From contig CALVAS010000011.1 in assembly GCA_944325585.1 (NCBI GenBank), positions 1 through 38,614 on the forward strand: 38,614 nt of DNA. Reading direction: 5' to 3'. The position numbers and the translations under genes are program-made. Positions 16,787 through 24,791 of this stretch are shown in pieces. Source of the DNA: Candidatus Gastranaerophilales bacterium. Lineage in GTDB: Bacteria > Cyanobacteriota > Vampirovibrionia > Gastranaerophilales > Gastranaerophilaceae. The notes beneath the pieces are model-generated. The model had not been told where the DNA came from, ran no database searches, and saw only the letters and a program-made list of their open reading frames with translations. Positions within the stretch are counted from its first letter, which is position 1, and each line of letters begins with the position of its first letter.

Positions 16787-17280
16787 TAGTTACCCTCCTT
16801 AATCAGTGTATCCAAGACTATAGTGATAGCATCGGAGGTCATTTGCGGATAAACTTTGTCGTTGATTACGACAACCGGCGCCAGACCGCATGCACCGAGA
16901 CAGCTTACTGTTTCAAGTGAAAACAGACCGTTTTCGCTTGTTAACTGGCCTTCCTGCATGTTTAATTTTGCTCTGATTGCGTTCAGAACAGGCATTGAGC
17001 CTCTAACGTGGCAGGCTGTTCCGTCGCAAACCTTAATTTCAAACTTACCTTTCGGCTCAAGTGAGAATTGTGCATAAAATGTTGCAACCCCGAAAACCGT
17101 TGCCGGAGAAAGCCCTTCTACTTTTGTACCGATATAAATCATAGCTTCTTCAGGAAGATACCGGTAGACTTCCTGAACTTTTTGAAGCATCGCAATCAAA
17201 TTAGACTTTTTACCGCCGCAATCAGCGATAATAGCATCCAATTTAGATGTGTCAATACTATGAGGATTTCCTACACTCAT
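16786..17280 (-). CDS. hydC: [2Fe-2S] thioredoxin-like subunit of bifurcating hydrogenase (NuoE-like)
   Basis: A 164-aa subunit that relays electrons between the flavin subunit and the hydrogenase. An N-terminal helical bundle (about 10-70, LDAIIADCGGKKSNLIAMLQ ... YLPEEAMIYI) leads to a thioredoxin fold with the four cluster cysteines at 85, 90, 127 and 131 (KVCDGTACHVRG and SCLGACGLAP). Normal NuoE/HydC length. It is first in the operon, and its stop overlaps the hydB start. The start is preceded by AGGAG at short spacing. A sigma-70-like promoter with an extended -10 is seen about 70 bp upstream. Confidence 0.95.
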   Translation of the reverse strand: MSVGNPHSIDTSKLDAIIADCGGKKSNLIAMLQKVQEVYRYLPEEAMIYIGTKVEGLSPATVFGVATFYAQFSLEPKGKFEIKVCDGTACHVRGSMPVLNAIRAKLNMQEGQLTSENGLFSLETVSCLGACGLAPVVVINDKVYPQMTSDAITIVLDTLIKEGN

Positions 17281-17349
17281 TTTTCGACTCCTATTGTGAT
17301 TTACTATTAACCCCGATTAGTGTATTTTTTACAACTTAATCTTACAAAA

Positions 17350-17378
17350 ATTATCGCACAACAACTTTTAAAAAGCAA
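17350..17378 (-). promoter_or_regulatory. Promoter of the hydCBA operon
   Basis: On the minus strand: TTGCTT (17373-17378), 17 nt, then GATAAT (17350-17355) with the extended -10 TGC directly before it. The predicted start near 17343 gives a 5' leader of about 60 nt. Confidence 0.6.
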
Positions 17379-17411
17379 GTTTATTAATGTCTGTTATATT
17401 GCTTCTGTTGG

Positions 17412-19547
17412 TTATTTGGCGGATTTCTTGTTGTAAAGATATGAAAGAATCATAAGAATTATTCCGAGTGTAAGAATCGCTATAAATTTGTATAAAATAT
17501 CAACTTTTGAAAGATCAAAAATGAAAATTCTGAGAATTGAGAGGATACATAATCCTATACCTGAAATTTTTAGAAAATCTTTGTTCTTTAAAATTCCGAT
17601 AGTTGTAACAATTCCTGAATATAAAACCCAGCCGACAGATATCAGATAGCTTCCGTCCGTAATTGAATATTTTGTTATCATATCAACGGTTTCATAGTGT
17701 AAAAGTATAAAGCCCAAAATTATTGCAATGTATTTGAAAACTTTATTGTCAGTCCATTTTGCATAGAGTATTGACGCCGCGATACCTGATAAAAATGCAA
17801 TGAATCTTATGTTAATTACGGGAATGAAAGCGTCAATCGGTTTGTAATGCACCCCTGTAAAAATAAGGAATATTAATGCACAGATTCCTGCAATAGCAGA
17901 TATCGGCAATAACAGTCCTGTCATTGATTTTGCGATCATATGCAGCCGTTTTATATTTATTGCGTAGGCTGAGAAAAGAATCGCGTTTAGCATGTTGTTT
18001 ATAAAGCCTGAATTTGTATTTACTCCGATAAAGCGCTGAGTAATTATATTATTCAATTCAAGTCCGATGTATAAATAGACGGAACTTATACATGCAAATC
18101 GGAAAAATTCTCCAATGCTTACGAGTTTTTCATCCTCTGTTTTTTTAAGGAGCCAGAATGCAGCGGAGGATGAAATTATAATTGGTAAAAACATTGCAAG
18201 TCTTATATTCCAAACCGGCACATATTTTGCAATACTTTTTACGGCAAGAACTCCGTCTATTGTGAGTATTGAACAGTATGCTGCCGCCCATATTCCGCAA
18301 GTCCAGCCTGCAAGCATTTTTAATTTGTATTTACTTGCAAAATATGCAAGGATTACCGCTTCAATTGACCATACAAGACATTTTGTTGCCGGAGATTCAT
18401 TGCATATAAAATAAACAAACAGAAATGCCGCAATTAAACTCATATGCAGGTAATTTTTAAACATTTCGGAATCAGACTTTTTAAAATATGAAATCACTGC
18501 ATAAATAACTGCGCATCCGAGTTGGGTATATCCGATAAGTCTGTGTTCACCCCAGAAAGAGTCAAGTAATAAACCTGTAAGAACAGCAAGGTTTATATAA
18601 TTAACAACTTTGTTTTTATTTTCTCCGGAGTCAGTTATTACGTCATAAACAACATATATTGCCCAGAGTGTTACTATACCGGCAAAAGGAATTTCGTAAC
18701 AGAGAGTTAATGCGGCAAAAAATGTAATACAGAGGTTAACCGTATTAGTTATACTGCGGGATTTATTTCTGTATGTATAGACAAGAGAAAGAAGGTTTAT
18801 AAAAATCAAATAACCGAATAAAAAATTTGAAGGTATATCAAACTCGGAATTTAGAAAAATCGGGTTCATGTAAGCGGCAATTAAACTTATTACAAGCATT
18901 GAAACCGTTTTAAGTTTGTCGGCAAGATAAAATGCCGCAAGCAAAAGCGCTGTTGCAATGATTGCGGTTGCGGCAAATCCGAAAAGTTCAAAAAGCGCAC
19001 TTGCGCAGTATGTGGAAATAAACATTGCGCCAAAACCTGTGCCCAATAAAACTTCCGAATAATTTTTCATATTTTCTTTTTGGTGAAGTTTAAGCGCACC
19101 TATCATCATGAGGATTCCCGCAAGATATCCGAGTGTGATTTTCAATTGCGGTGTGAATACAAAATATGGCGATACAAGTTTAATCAAAATAATAAGTCCG
19201 ATAAGAAGTGCAATTGCGCCGATTTTGTTGAAAATATTACCTAAAAATATATTTTCAAAATCTTTTGAGGGTTTTTCTTCTTTCAGATTATTTTCAATAT
19301 ATTTGGGCAGTTTGTCGGCTTTTTTGTTGAAGATAACTTCATCCGGAATATCAGAGATTGATAAGGGCTCTTCTGTTTTTTTAGCGGGCTCTTGATTGCC
19401 GGAAGTTTGTTCGGTATGTTTTTCGTAAATTTTATCCTTTAAAAAGGTTTGTTTAATTTCTTTTATGCTCTCAGAAACTTCAGCCAGTTTGACCTGAATT
19501 ATAATCAGCCAAACAATCATTAATATAATTACAACCGCCGTCATCAT
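17412..19547 (-). CDS. DUF2339 family multi-spanning membrane protein
   Basis: A 711-aa integral membrane protein. One N-terminal helix (VVIILMIVWLIIIQVKLAEV) is followed by a charged region of about 75 residues (Glu/Lys-rich, probably one cytoplasmic segment), then about 20 further hydrophobic segments. Typical DUF2339 features are LGNIFNKIGAIALLIGLIIL, then LKITLGYLAGILMMIGALKL and EVLLGTGFGAMFIST. Function of the family is unknown; proposed roles concern the cell envelope. AAGGGGG lies just upstream and two ATGs occur in tandem. The second (19544) has slightly better spacing. It is a single gene between the hydrogenase operon and nth. Confidence 0.85.
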   Translation of the reverse strand: MMTAVVIILMIVWLIIIQVKLAEVSESIKEIKQTFLKDKIYEKHTEQTSGNQEPAKKTEEPLSISDIPDEVIFNKKADKLPKYIENNLKEEKPSKDFENIFLGNIFNKIGAIALLIGLIILIKLVSPYFVFTPQLKITLGYLAGILMMIGALKLHQKENMKNYSEVLLGTGFGAMFISTYCASALFELFGFAATAIIATALLLAAFYLADKLKTVSMLVISLIAAYMNPIFLNSEFDIPSNFLFGYLIFINLLSLVYTYRNKSRSITNTVNLCITFFAALTLCYEIPFAGIVTLWAIYVVYDVITDSGENKNKVVNYINLAVLTGLLLDSFWGEHRLIGYTQLGCAVIYAVISYFKKSDSEMFKNYLHMSLIAAFLFVYFICNESPATKCLVWSIEAVILAYFASKYKLKMLAGWTCGIWAAAYCSILTIDGVLAVKSIAKYVPVWNIRLAMFLPIIISSSAAFWLLKKTEDEKLVSIGEFFRFACISSVYLYIGLELNNIITQRFIGVNTNSGFINNMLNAILFSAYAINIKRLHMIAKSMTGLLLPISAIAGICALIFLIFTGVHYKPIDAFIPVINIRFIAFLSGIAASILYAKWTDNKVFKYIAIILGFILLHYETVDMITKYSITDGSYLISVGWVLYSGIVTTIGILKNKDFLKISGIGLCILSILRIFIFDLSKVDILYKFIAILTLGIILMILSYLYNKKSAK

Positions 19548-19603
19548 ACCCCCTTATATTATTCTGATTATTTTATCTTAAAGTCTGTTAAAATGTCAAT
19601 TTA

Positions 19604-20227
19604 TTAAATCTTTTTTGCACAATAGTCTTTAATCGGACAGATATCGCATTTTGGATTAATCGGTTTGCAGACATTTTGCCCGTGAGTTACTAAAAGTGTG
19701 TTAATGTCAATCCAGTGTTTTACGGGGAGCTTTTCTCTTAGAGCAAATTCGGTTTCTTCCGGCGTTTTGGTTTTGACATATCCCAGACGGTTAAAGATTC
19801 TATGAACATGAACATCAACGCAGATTGCGGGTTCATGAAACCCCTGACTCATTACAAGATTTGCGGTTTTTCGTCCGACGCCCTTAAATTTTGTCATTTC
19901 ATCAATAGATTTCGGAACTTTAGAATTGTATTTTTCAACAAGTGTGCGGGATAATTCCACAATCTGTTTTGCCTTGTTTGCATAAAACCCGACTGGATAA
20001 ATGGCTTTTTCAAGCGTTTTAACGTCGCATTTTGCAAAATCTTCCGGAGTGCGCCCAAGTTCCAGCATTCTTAAAGTCGCAGGATAAGTTGTTTTGTCGT
20101 TTGTTCTGAGGCTTAAAATACAGGCAATCAAAACAAGATACGGATCATTAAACGAATCCATTAAATGAACAAAATCGCTTCTCGGCTGGTCTGCTTTTTT
20201 CAACTTCTCAACTATTTCATCAATCAT
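19604..20227 (-). CDS. nth: Endonuclease III (DNA glycosylase/AP lyase)
   Basis: Removes oxidised pyrimidines from DNA and nicks abasic sites. The 207-aa product has the helix-hairpin-helix with the catalytic lysine (KFKGVGRKTANLV, Lys120), the catalytic aspartate in VDVHVHR (Asp138), and the C-terminal [4Fe-4S] site C-x6-C-x2-C-x5-C (Cys187, 194, 197, 203). The N-terminal LSLRTND replaces the LSAQTTD of E. coli Nth. There is no Shine-Dalgarno before the ATG; instead TACAAT ends exactly 6 nt upstream and TTGAAT lies 17 nt further, so the mRNA is predicted to be leaderless. Confidence 0.95.
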   Translation of the reverse strand: MIDEIVEKLKKADQPRSDFVHLMDSFNDPYLVLIACILSLRTNDKTTYPATLRMLELGRTPEDFAKCDVKTLEKAIYPVGFYANKAKQIVELSRTLVEKYNSKVPKSIDEMTKFKGVGRKTANLVMSQGFHEPAICVDVHVHRIFNRLGYVKTKTPEETEFALREKLPVKHWIDINTLLVTHGQNVCKPINPKCDICPIKDYCAKKI

Positions 20228-20233
20228 AAAATT

Positions 20234-20262
20234 ATTGTATAATTAAAAACAAACTGATTCAA
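20234..20262 (-). promoter_or_regulatory. Promoter of nth, placed for a leaderless transcript
   Basis: On the minus strand: TTGAAT (20257-20262), 17 nt, TACAAT (20234-20239), then 6 nt to the ATG at 20227. A start 7 nt after the -10 falls on the A of the ATG. Confidence 0.6.
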
Positions 20263-20336
20263 TACGATTTAAAATCTTGAAAATTATCAAAATTAATGCT
20301 ACAATAAAACAATCAGTAAGAAAGGAGCTGAAAAGT

Positions 20337-20401
20337 ATGACACGACAAGTATTCAGGGGGGGGGGGGGGCACCCGCAAATAAGCTCCTGAGAGGATTTAC
20401 C
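20337..20401 (+). other. Out-of-frame prepilin leader containing the G tract
   Basis: ATG at 20337 with AAGGAG about 9 nt upstream opens a frame MTRQVFRGGGG. With the present 14 G it continues HPQISS and stops at TGA (20388-20390). With 12 or 15 G it would instead read APANKLLRGFTMAEV and run straight into the pseudopilin frame. KLLRG-FTMAE is a textbook prepilin peptidase site (Gly at -1, Phe at +1, Glu at +5), so this stretch is best read as the real leader of the downstream gene. Confidence 0.7.
20356..20369 (+). repeat. Homopolymeric tract of 14 G
   Basis: Fourteen consecutive G in otherwise AT-rich DNA, inside the leader codons of a pseudopilin gene. Such tracts are hot spots for slipped-strand length change. 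The current length puts the leader ATG out of frame with the pilin body. Confidence 0.9.
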
Positions 20402-21049
20402 ATGGCAGAAGTTCTGATTACTTTAGGAATAATCGGAATTATAGCCGCAATGACCCTGCCGAATTTAATCGGGAATTATAAAATGAAAACGTATGAAGTA
20501 GCATTCAAAAAACAATATGCTCTTCTTCAAAACACAATGAATTTGCTTACAGTTGAAAATGGCACAAACAAGTGTTATACGTATTTCCCGGGCGGAAATT
20601 CTTATGAGGCATATCTTGAGGACTGTCAACTGTTTAAAACCGAACTTGTCAACAGATTGAATCTTCATAAGTACGATACGGATTTAAAAAACAAATATGC
20701 AAAGGGAGCTGATGTTTTGAGTGCGGGTGGTACTTTAATAAATAAATACTGTAACTATGACGTGTACATCAGAGGCTTTGATCCATATATTTCAAATGAC
20801 GGAACCGTTTTTATGTTTTCTCATCAGTATATAGTAATTGATATAAATGGTGAAAAAAATCCAAACAAATGGGGATATGATGTATTTTGGGTCGGCTGGT
20901 CAAACCATAACAAGTATGAAGATGCTTCAAGCAATCTGTTGTTGACTGACGAATTTTGTTCTCTTATTGAAAAAGGCGGCAAATTTCCGAGAACCATTTT
21001 GCAAAATCAAAAAATGAACACTGCAACAACCGGCGATTGGACATGGTAA
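20402..21049 (+). CDS. Type IV pilin-like (pseudopilin) protein, probably phase-variable
   Basis: The frame open at this tract length starts at an internal ATG (20402), giving 215 aa that begin MAEVLITLGIIGIIAAMTLP, the hydrophobic N-terminal helix of type IV pilins with Glu at position 5 of the mature form. The true start is probably 20337 when the G tract has 12 or 15 bases, which adds a leader ending KLLRG before FT. GAGAGG lies 7 nt before 20402, so some translation from it is possible, but the product would lack the peptidase site. The C-terminal domain has four cysteines and the stretch IDINGEKNPNKWGYDVF, shared with the second pseudopilin near 36.9 kb. Such proteins form pili or the pseudopilus of type II secretion or competence systems. 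No pilus assembly genes are adjacent. Confidence 0.8.
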   Translation: MAEVLITLGIIGIIAAMTLPNLIGNYKMKTYEVAFKKQYALLQNTMNLLTVENGTNKCYTYFPGGNSYEAYLEDCQLFKTELVNRLNLHKYDTDLKNKYAKGADVLSAGGTLINKYCNYDVYIRGFDPYISNDGTVFMFSHQYIVIDINGEKNPNKWGYDVFWVGWSNHNKYEDASSNLLLTDEFCSLIEKGGKFPRTILQNQKMNTATTGDWTW

Positions 21050-21052
21050 TGA

Positions 21053-22105
21053 TTATTGAAATACTCCGGATGCAAGTTGCATGTGGTTTTGGGGAGCATC
21101 CAGAAGTTCGCCAACATCTATCGTTGTTTTTAATTTAAGAGCGTAAATATCGGTGCGGTTAAAATCTTTAAGTTTAACCGCATCTTTTTCTGTTGTAACA
21201 ATTATGCCGTCCGGCAAATCTTCGGCTTGATATCTGTGATGGTCGTCAAATGTAATAGTTTTTTTGACTTTGAAATCAGTTAAAAATTTGTAAAACTGTT
21301 CGGGCTGTCCGATTGCGGAAACTGCTGTTATTTCTGCTCCGTCATCCAGTATTTCGCCTGTTTTGATGTTATATACATAATCAGGTTCCGTATAACAAAT
21401 TGAAACGGGAATATTCATTTTTTTTGAGGTTATCTTTGCGAGTTTTTCAACTCTTGAGTGGTCAATGTTTTTGCTTACTATAATCAGTTTGTTTATGCGC
21501 TTAAAGGCTTCTTTTCCTTCCCGCAGAGGCCCTGCCGGCAGCAGATGCCCGTTTCCGTACATTTTATCGCTGTCAACAAGAACTATATCAAGGTTTCGGT
21601 AAGGGTTTCTGTGTTGAAAGCCGTCAGCTAACATTATTATTGTTGTGCCGTATTTCTGAATTGCATATTCTGCCGCTTCCGTACGATTTTTTGATGTTAT
21701 AACTATCGCGCCATTTACATTTCCGGCAAGCCAGAACGGTTCATCTCCTGCAAGGCGTGCATTGCAGAAGATTTCGTTGCCGTCTGAAATGACGTTAATC
21801 TGTTTGTTTGAAAGCGCGCCGCCATATCCTCTGGAAATTATTGCAACTTTTTCGCCTTTTGAAATATAATATTTGGCAATTTTTGCCACAACCGGAGTTT
21901 TTCCGACTCCTCCGGTTGTGACGTTGCCTACTGAAATTACAAAAGCATCCACTTTTTTCGGTTTTAAGATGCCCCTGTCATAGAGTAAATTTTTTAGTCC
22001 GCTTCCGATTCCGTAAAACAGCGAACAAAATTCCAAAATCTTGAAAAAGATTCCTTTAGCATTTTTATCATAATGAATCTTTGTAATTTTGGTTTTAAAA
22101 TTCAT
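21053..22105 (-). CDS. lpxK: Tetraacyldisaccharide 4'-kinase
   Basis: Phosphorylates the lipid A precursor at the 4' position on the inner face of the inner membrane, making lipid IVA. The 350-aa protein has the LpxK P-loop region ISVGNVTTGGVGKTPVVAKI, the following ISRGYGG, the GDEPFWLA motif, and the DGFQHRNPYRNLDIVLVDSD segment that includes the Asp/Gln/His catalytic cluster. It shows that the organism makes lipid A. The ATG overlaps the stop of the preceding small gene by one base (TGATG), so the two are translationally coupled. It converges with the pseudopilin gene, 3 nt apart, with no clear terminator between. Confidence 0.95.
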   Translation of the reverse strand: MNFKTKITKIHYDKNAKGIFFKILEFCSLFYGIGSGLKNLLYDRGILKPKKVDAFVISVGNVTTGGVGKTPVVAKIAKYYISKGEKVAIISRGYGGALSNKQINVISDGNEIFCNARLAGDEPFWLAGNVNGAIVITSKNRTEAAEYAIQKYGTTIIMLADGFQHRNPYRNLDIVLVDSDKMYGNGHLLPAGPLREGKEAFKRINKLIIVSKNIDHSRVEKLAKITSKKMNIPVSICYTEPDYVYNIKTGEILDDGAEITAVSAIGQPEQFYKFLTDFKVKKTITFDDHHRYQAEDLPDGIIVTTEKDAVKLKDFNRTDIYALKLKTTIDVGELLDAPQNHMQLASGVFQ

Positions 22106-22419
22106 CAGAGCGTGATTTTTCCTTTTTGTTGCATTATTTCGATTAATCTTTTATCTGCTTCGATTTTTTGAGCGAGAGTTTTGGTTTCCGGTATAAATTC
22201 ATTCTTTCTCAAAAATTCATCAGCTTTCCAATTTTGTAACGCACGGTCAACTTTAATTTTCCCTGATGTTACAAAACTGCTTATCAATTCCGGTGAAAAT
22301 TTTTTATTAAGTTCGTAAAATGCACCTTTTTGTTTATTCACTGCATAATTTGTCAATTGTTGCACTTCTTTTTGTCCGTATCCGTTGAAGTTTGTGCTGC
22401 TAATAGGGGTGATTTTCAT
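22105..22419 (-). CDS. Small protein of an uncharacterised family, coupled to lpxK
   Basis: A 104-aa protein of unknown function beginning MKITPISSTNFNGYGQ. The middle (LTNYAVNKQKGAFYELNKKF, then ELISSFVTSGKIKV) is similar to the 97-aa protein encoded at 25913-26206 (LNYAVKNRSGITNHLRAKF, then FVTQGFI), so the window holds two paralogs. The pattern of short helices and a FVTxGxI turn could be a winged-helix-like domain, but this is a guess. Its stop overlaps the lpxK start. AAAGGA lies upstream of the ATG. Confidence 0.7.
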   Translation of the reverse strand: MKITPISSTNFNGYGQKEVQQLTNYAVNKQKGAFYELNKKFSPELISSFVTSGKIKVDRALQNWKADEFLRKNEFIPETKTLAQKIEADKRLIEIMQQKGKITL

Positions 22420-22458
22420 AAGTTTTGTATCCTTTCTGTTTTTCCTTTTGTCTGGTTT

Positions 22459-23820
22459 TTAGAACATTAATCTCCATAATAAAAATCTTTTATTCAGTTT
22501 TTCAGAGAATTTTCTTAAATTACATGTTGTAACTTTCGTATCCTCAATAATTGTTTGTAACTCTGTTTTCTTTTCCGGAGTCATTCTGTTGACTGAAGCC
22601 AACGCTGTATTCAAATTAATCATTGCTTTGTTTGCATTAGACACAGCGCTTGTAAAATCTTTTTTAAGCTGTTCGTCTTTTGTAATTCCGTTTATGTAAC
22701 CGCTGATTTCATTTGCGTTGTGAGCAATTTCACGGATATCAGCTGCCATTTGTGCGGCTTCTTCTTCATTTCCGATAATTTTGTTGATATTTTGCGCAAG
22801 CTGATCCATTGAATTTGCAGTTGAAAGCATTGTTGTCTTAAATTCCGGATCTCCAATAATATTATTGATGTTTGTTGACATTTGGTTAAAATCTTTTGAA
22901 GTTTGGTCAAGCAATGCCATTAAAGTATCAATATCTTCGCGTGAGGAATCGACAAGAGCGTCGATTTTGCTCATTGTTGAAGCTGTTTGATCGGTCAGTT
23001 CGTTTATATTTTTAACAGAATCTTTCAACTCTGCAATAACTTCGTCTGATAAGAGTTCGTTAACTTTCTGGTTTGTTTCGGTTAGAGATTCCGCAGCTCT
23101 GTACTGCCATTCCATAAAGTCGGATATTCTCATAGGTTCAACGACCGTATAAGGTGATTTTTGCGCCGGATAAGGCAATGTAACATTGTCAAGAGTTGAA
23201 ATTAGCAATTTCTTTTTGCCGTTGTCTGATATTGCTTTACCCTTCAAAAATTCCGGAAGAATCAGACCGGGAAGATTTACAATATAATCAACTTTATATG
23301 CATTTTTTGTTTTTATTGAGTCTTTTACTTTGTAGGGCAAAACCTCTTTTGAAACAATTTCAATATTTTTGATTTTACCTACGTCATAAAATTTGTTATC
23401 AAGTTTCATTTGTACGGCGTCGTCTTTGTATAAAACATTTTTGTTTTCGACGGGAATATAAATAGTTCTTGTTCTCGGAGGAGTTATTTCCAAAAATAAT
23501 TCGCCGATTAGACCGGATTGTTGAATAGAAAATACGGATGCTGCCGGAATTTCAATGTTGGGCTCGGTAATTACAAACTTAACTTTTACATAACTGTTTT
23601 CGCTGTCAATGACAGGTGTAATTTGTTCAACCTGACCAACTTTAAGCCCCATCATTTGAACACCTGAGCCGGGGCGCATGCCGTTTACATCTTTAAAAGT
23701 TATTTCAATTCTTTTGGCTGAAGTCAGCGCTCTGCCCTTAACTTTCAAAACGACTCCGACCAGAAGGATTAGTGCCAGAAGAGTTAAAAGTCCTACTTTA
23801 AAAGATGATGAAAATCTCAT
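22459..23820 (-). CDS. MCE/MlaD-family lipid-transport protein
   Basis: A 453-aa protein anchored by one N-terminal helix (FKVGLLTLLALILLVGVVLK) and carrying an MCE domain (IEITFKDVNGMRPGSGVQMM, GLKVGQVEQITPV) in the periplasm. A long helical C-terminal part (about 240-430, many Asn/Asp/Ile heptads) is probably a coiled-coil needle. MCE proteins carry phospholipids between membranes, usually with an ABC permease (MlaE) and ATPase (MlaF), which are not in the window. The frame is open 10 codons further upstream, but the ATG at 23820 has AAAGG 6 nt before it and fits the membrane anchor, so it is chosen. Cyanobacterial and plastid MCE proteins have a similar extended form. Confidence 0.9.
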   Translation of the reverse strand: MRFSSSFKVGLLTLLALILLVGVVLKVKGRALTSAKRIEITFKDVNGMRPGSGVQMMGLKVGQVEQITPVIDSENSYVKVKFVITEPNIEIPAASVFSIQQSGLIGELFLEITPPRTRTIYIPVENKNVLYKDDAVQMKLDNKFYDVGKIKNIEIVSKEVLPYKVKDSIKTKNAYKVDYIVNLPGLILPEFLKGKAISDNGKKKLLISTLDNVTLPYPAQKSPYTVVEPMRISDFMEWQYRAAESLTETNQKVNELLSDEVIAELKDSVKNINELTDQTASTMSKIDALVDSSREDIDTLMALLDQTSKDFNQMSTNINNIIGDPEFKTTMLSTANSMDQLAQNINKIIGNEEEAAQMAADIREIAHNANEISGYINGITKDEQLKKDFTSAVSNANKAMINLNTALASVNRMTPEKKTELQTIIEDTKVTTCNLRKFSEKLNKRFLLWRLMF

Positions 23821-23901
23821 TAGTAACCTTTCCTGTTCAACAATATACAAAATTATTGTAACAGAAAAATTATTTAATGCAAAAGATTAAGATAATTCAA
23901 G

Positions 23902-24645
23902 TTATTGAAGGTAATTTGCAAGAATATTCCGCACATAATTTTGAGTTTCTTTATACGGAGGCACACCGTCATATTTGTCAACTGCTCCGGGGCCTGCGTT
24001 GTAGGCAGCGAGTGCAAGAATTATGTTTCCGTTGTATTTGTTAAGCATAGATTTTAAATATTTTACACCGCCTTCAACATTTTGAACCGGATTAAACGGG
24101 TCTTTAACGCCGAGGCTTGCAGCAGTTCCCGGCATAAGCTGCATTAAACCCATTGCGCCTGCTTTTGACTTCGCGCGGGTATTGAAACCTGATTCCTGTT
24201 TAATAAGTGCTTTTACAAGATTTTCATCAACCCCGTGCTTTTGCGAAATCTGTGAAATCATGCCGAGAAGTTGATTTTTATTTGCTGCCGGCGCGGGATT
24301 AAAATCCTCTTGAACTTGAATACTTTGAAGTTCATTGATAGCATTATTTAATGTTGCAGTCGGGTTTGTGCTTTTAATAATATTTGCATTAACATTCATT
24401 GACTGCGGCCCGAGAAGCAAAGAACCGAAGTCTGTAGCAGAGGCCTTTAAAACATTCTCAAAAGATTGGACGTTTTGTCTTGTTGCAGGGTAAATAGTAT
24501 CAATCGGATTTTGATTCTGCGGAATTTCAGAACCGTTAATTCTGTTTTGAAAGTTTGCCACACGATTTTGAAGCTGTGCATATCTTTGCATAGCCTGTGT
24601 TTTTCCGCCTGAATTCAATAATCCCTGTATCATTTCCGAAAACAT
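23902..24645 (-). CDS. Lytic transglycosylase (SLT domain)
   Basis: A 247-aa peptidoglycan-cleaving enzyme. The C-terminal 115 residues are a Slt70-type domain: [17 protein letters not shown] with the catalytic Glu (about residue 151), [16 protein letters not shown], and [16 protein letters not shown], the three classic motifs. The N-terminal 130 residues are Gln/Asn-rich and lack an obvious Sec signal, so the export route is unclear. A longer frame begins at 24693, but the ATG at 24645 has AAGGGG about 9 nt upstream and is preferred. Neighbours are the MCE gene and queA; no shared role is obvious. Confidence 0.9.
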   Translation of the reverse strand: MFSEMIQGLLNSGGKTQAMQRYAQLQNRVANFQNRINGSEIPQNQNPIDTIYPATRQNVQSFENVLKASATDFGSLLLGPQSMNVNANIIKSTNPTATLNNAINELQSIQVQEDFNPAPAANKNQLLGMISQISQKHGVDENLVKALIKQESGFNTRAKSKAGAMGLMQLMPGTAASLGVKDPFNPVQNVEGGVKYLKSMLNKYNGNIILALAAYNAGPGAVDKYDGVPPYKETQNYVRNILANYLQ

Positions 24646-24791
24646 AATTTTCGTCCCCTTGTCTTGCGCCGGAACTTCATCCCGACATTTCATAACTATT
24701 TTATCCGCATAAAACTTGTTTGTTATCCTCTATTTGAATTAATGATTTTTTATCGGATGTCAAAAGAAATTTAATAAGATGCAAAATATAA

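Noticed and set aside
20356-20369. G run as a pure sequencing artefact
   Set aside because: Not fully excluded, but the run joins a correct prepilin leader to its pilin body at 12 or 15 G, which an artefact would not be expected to do.
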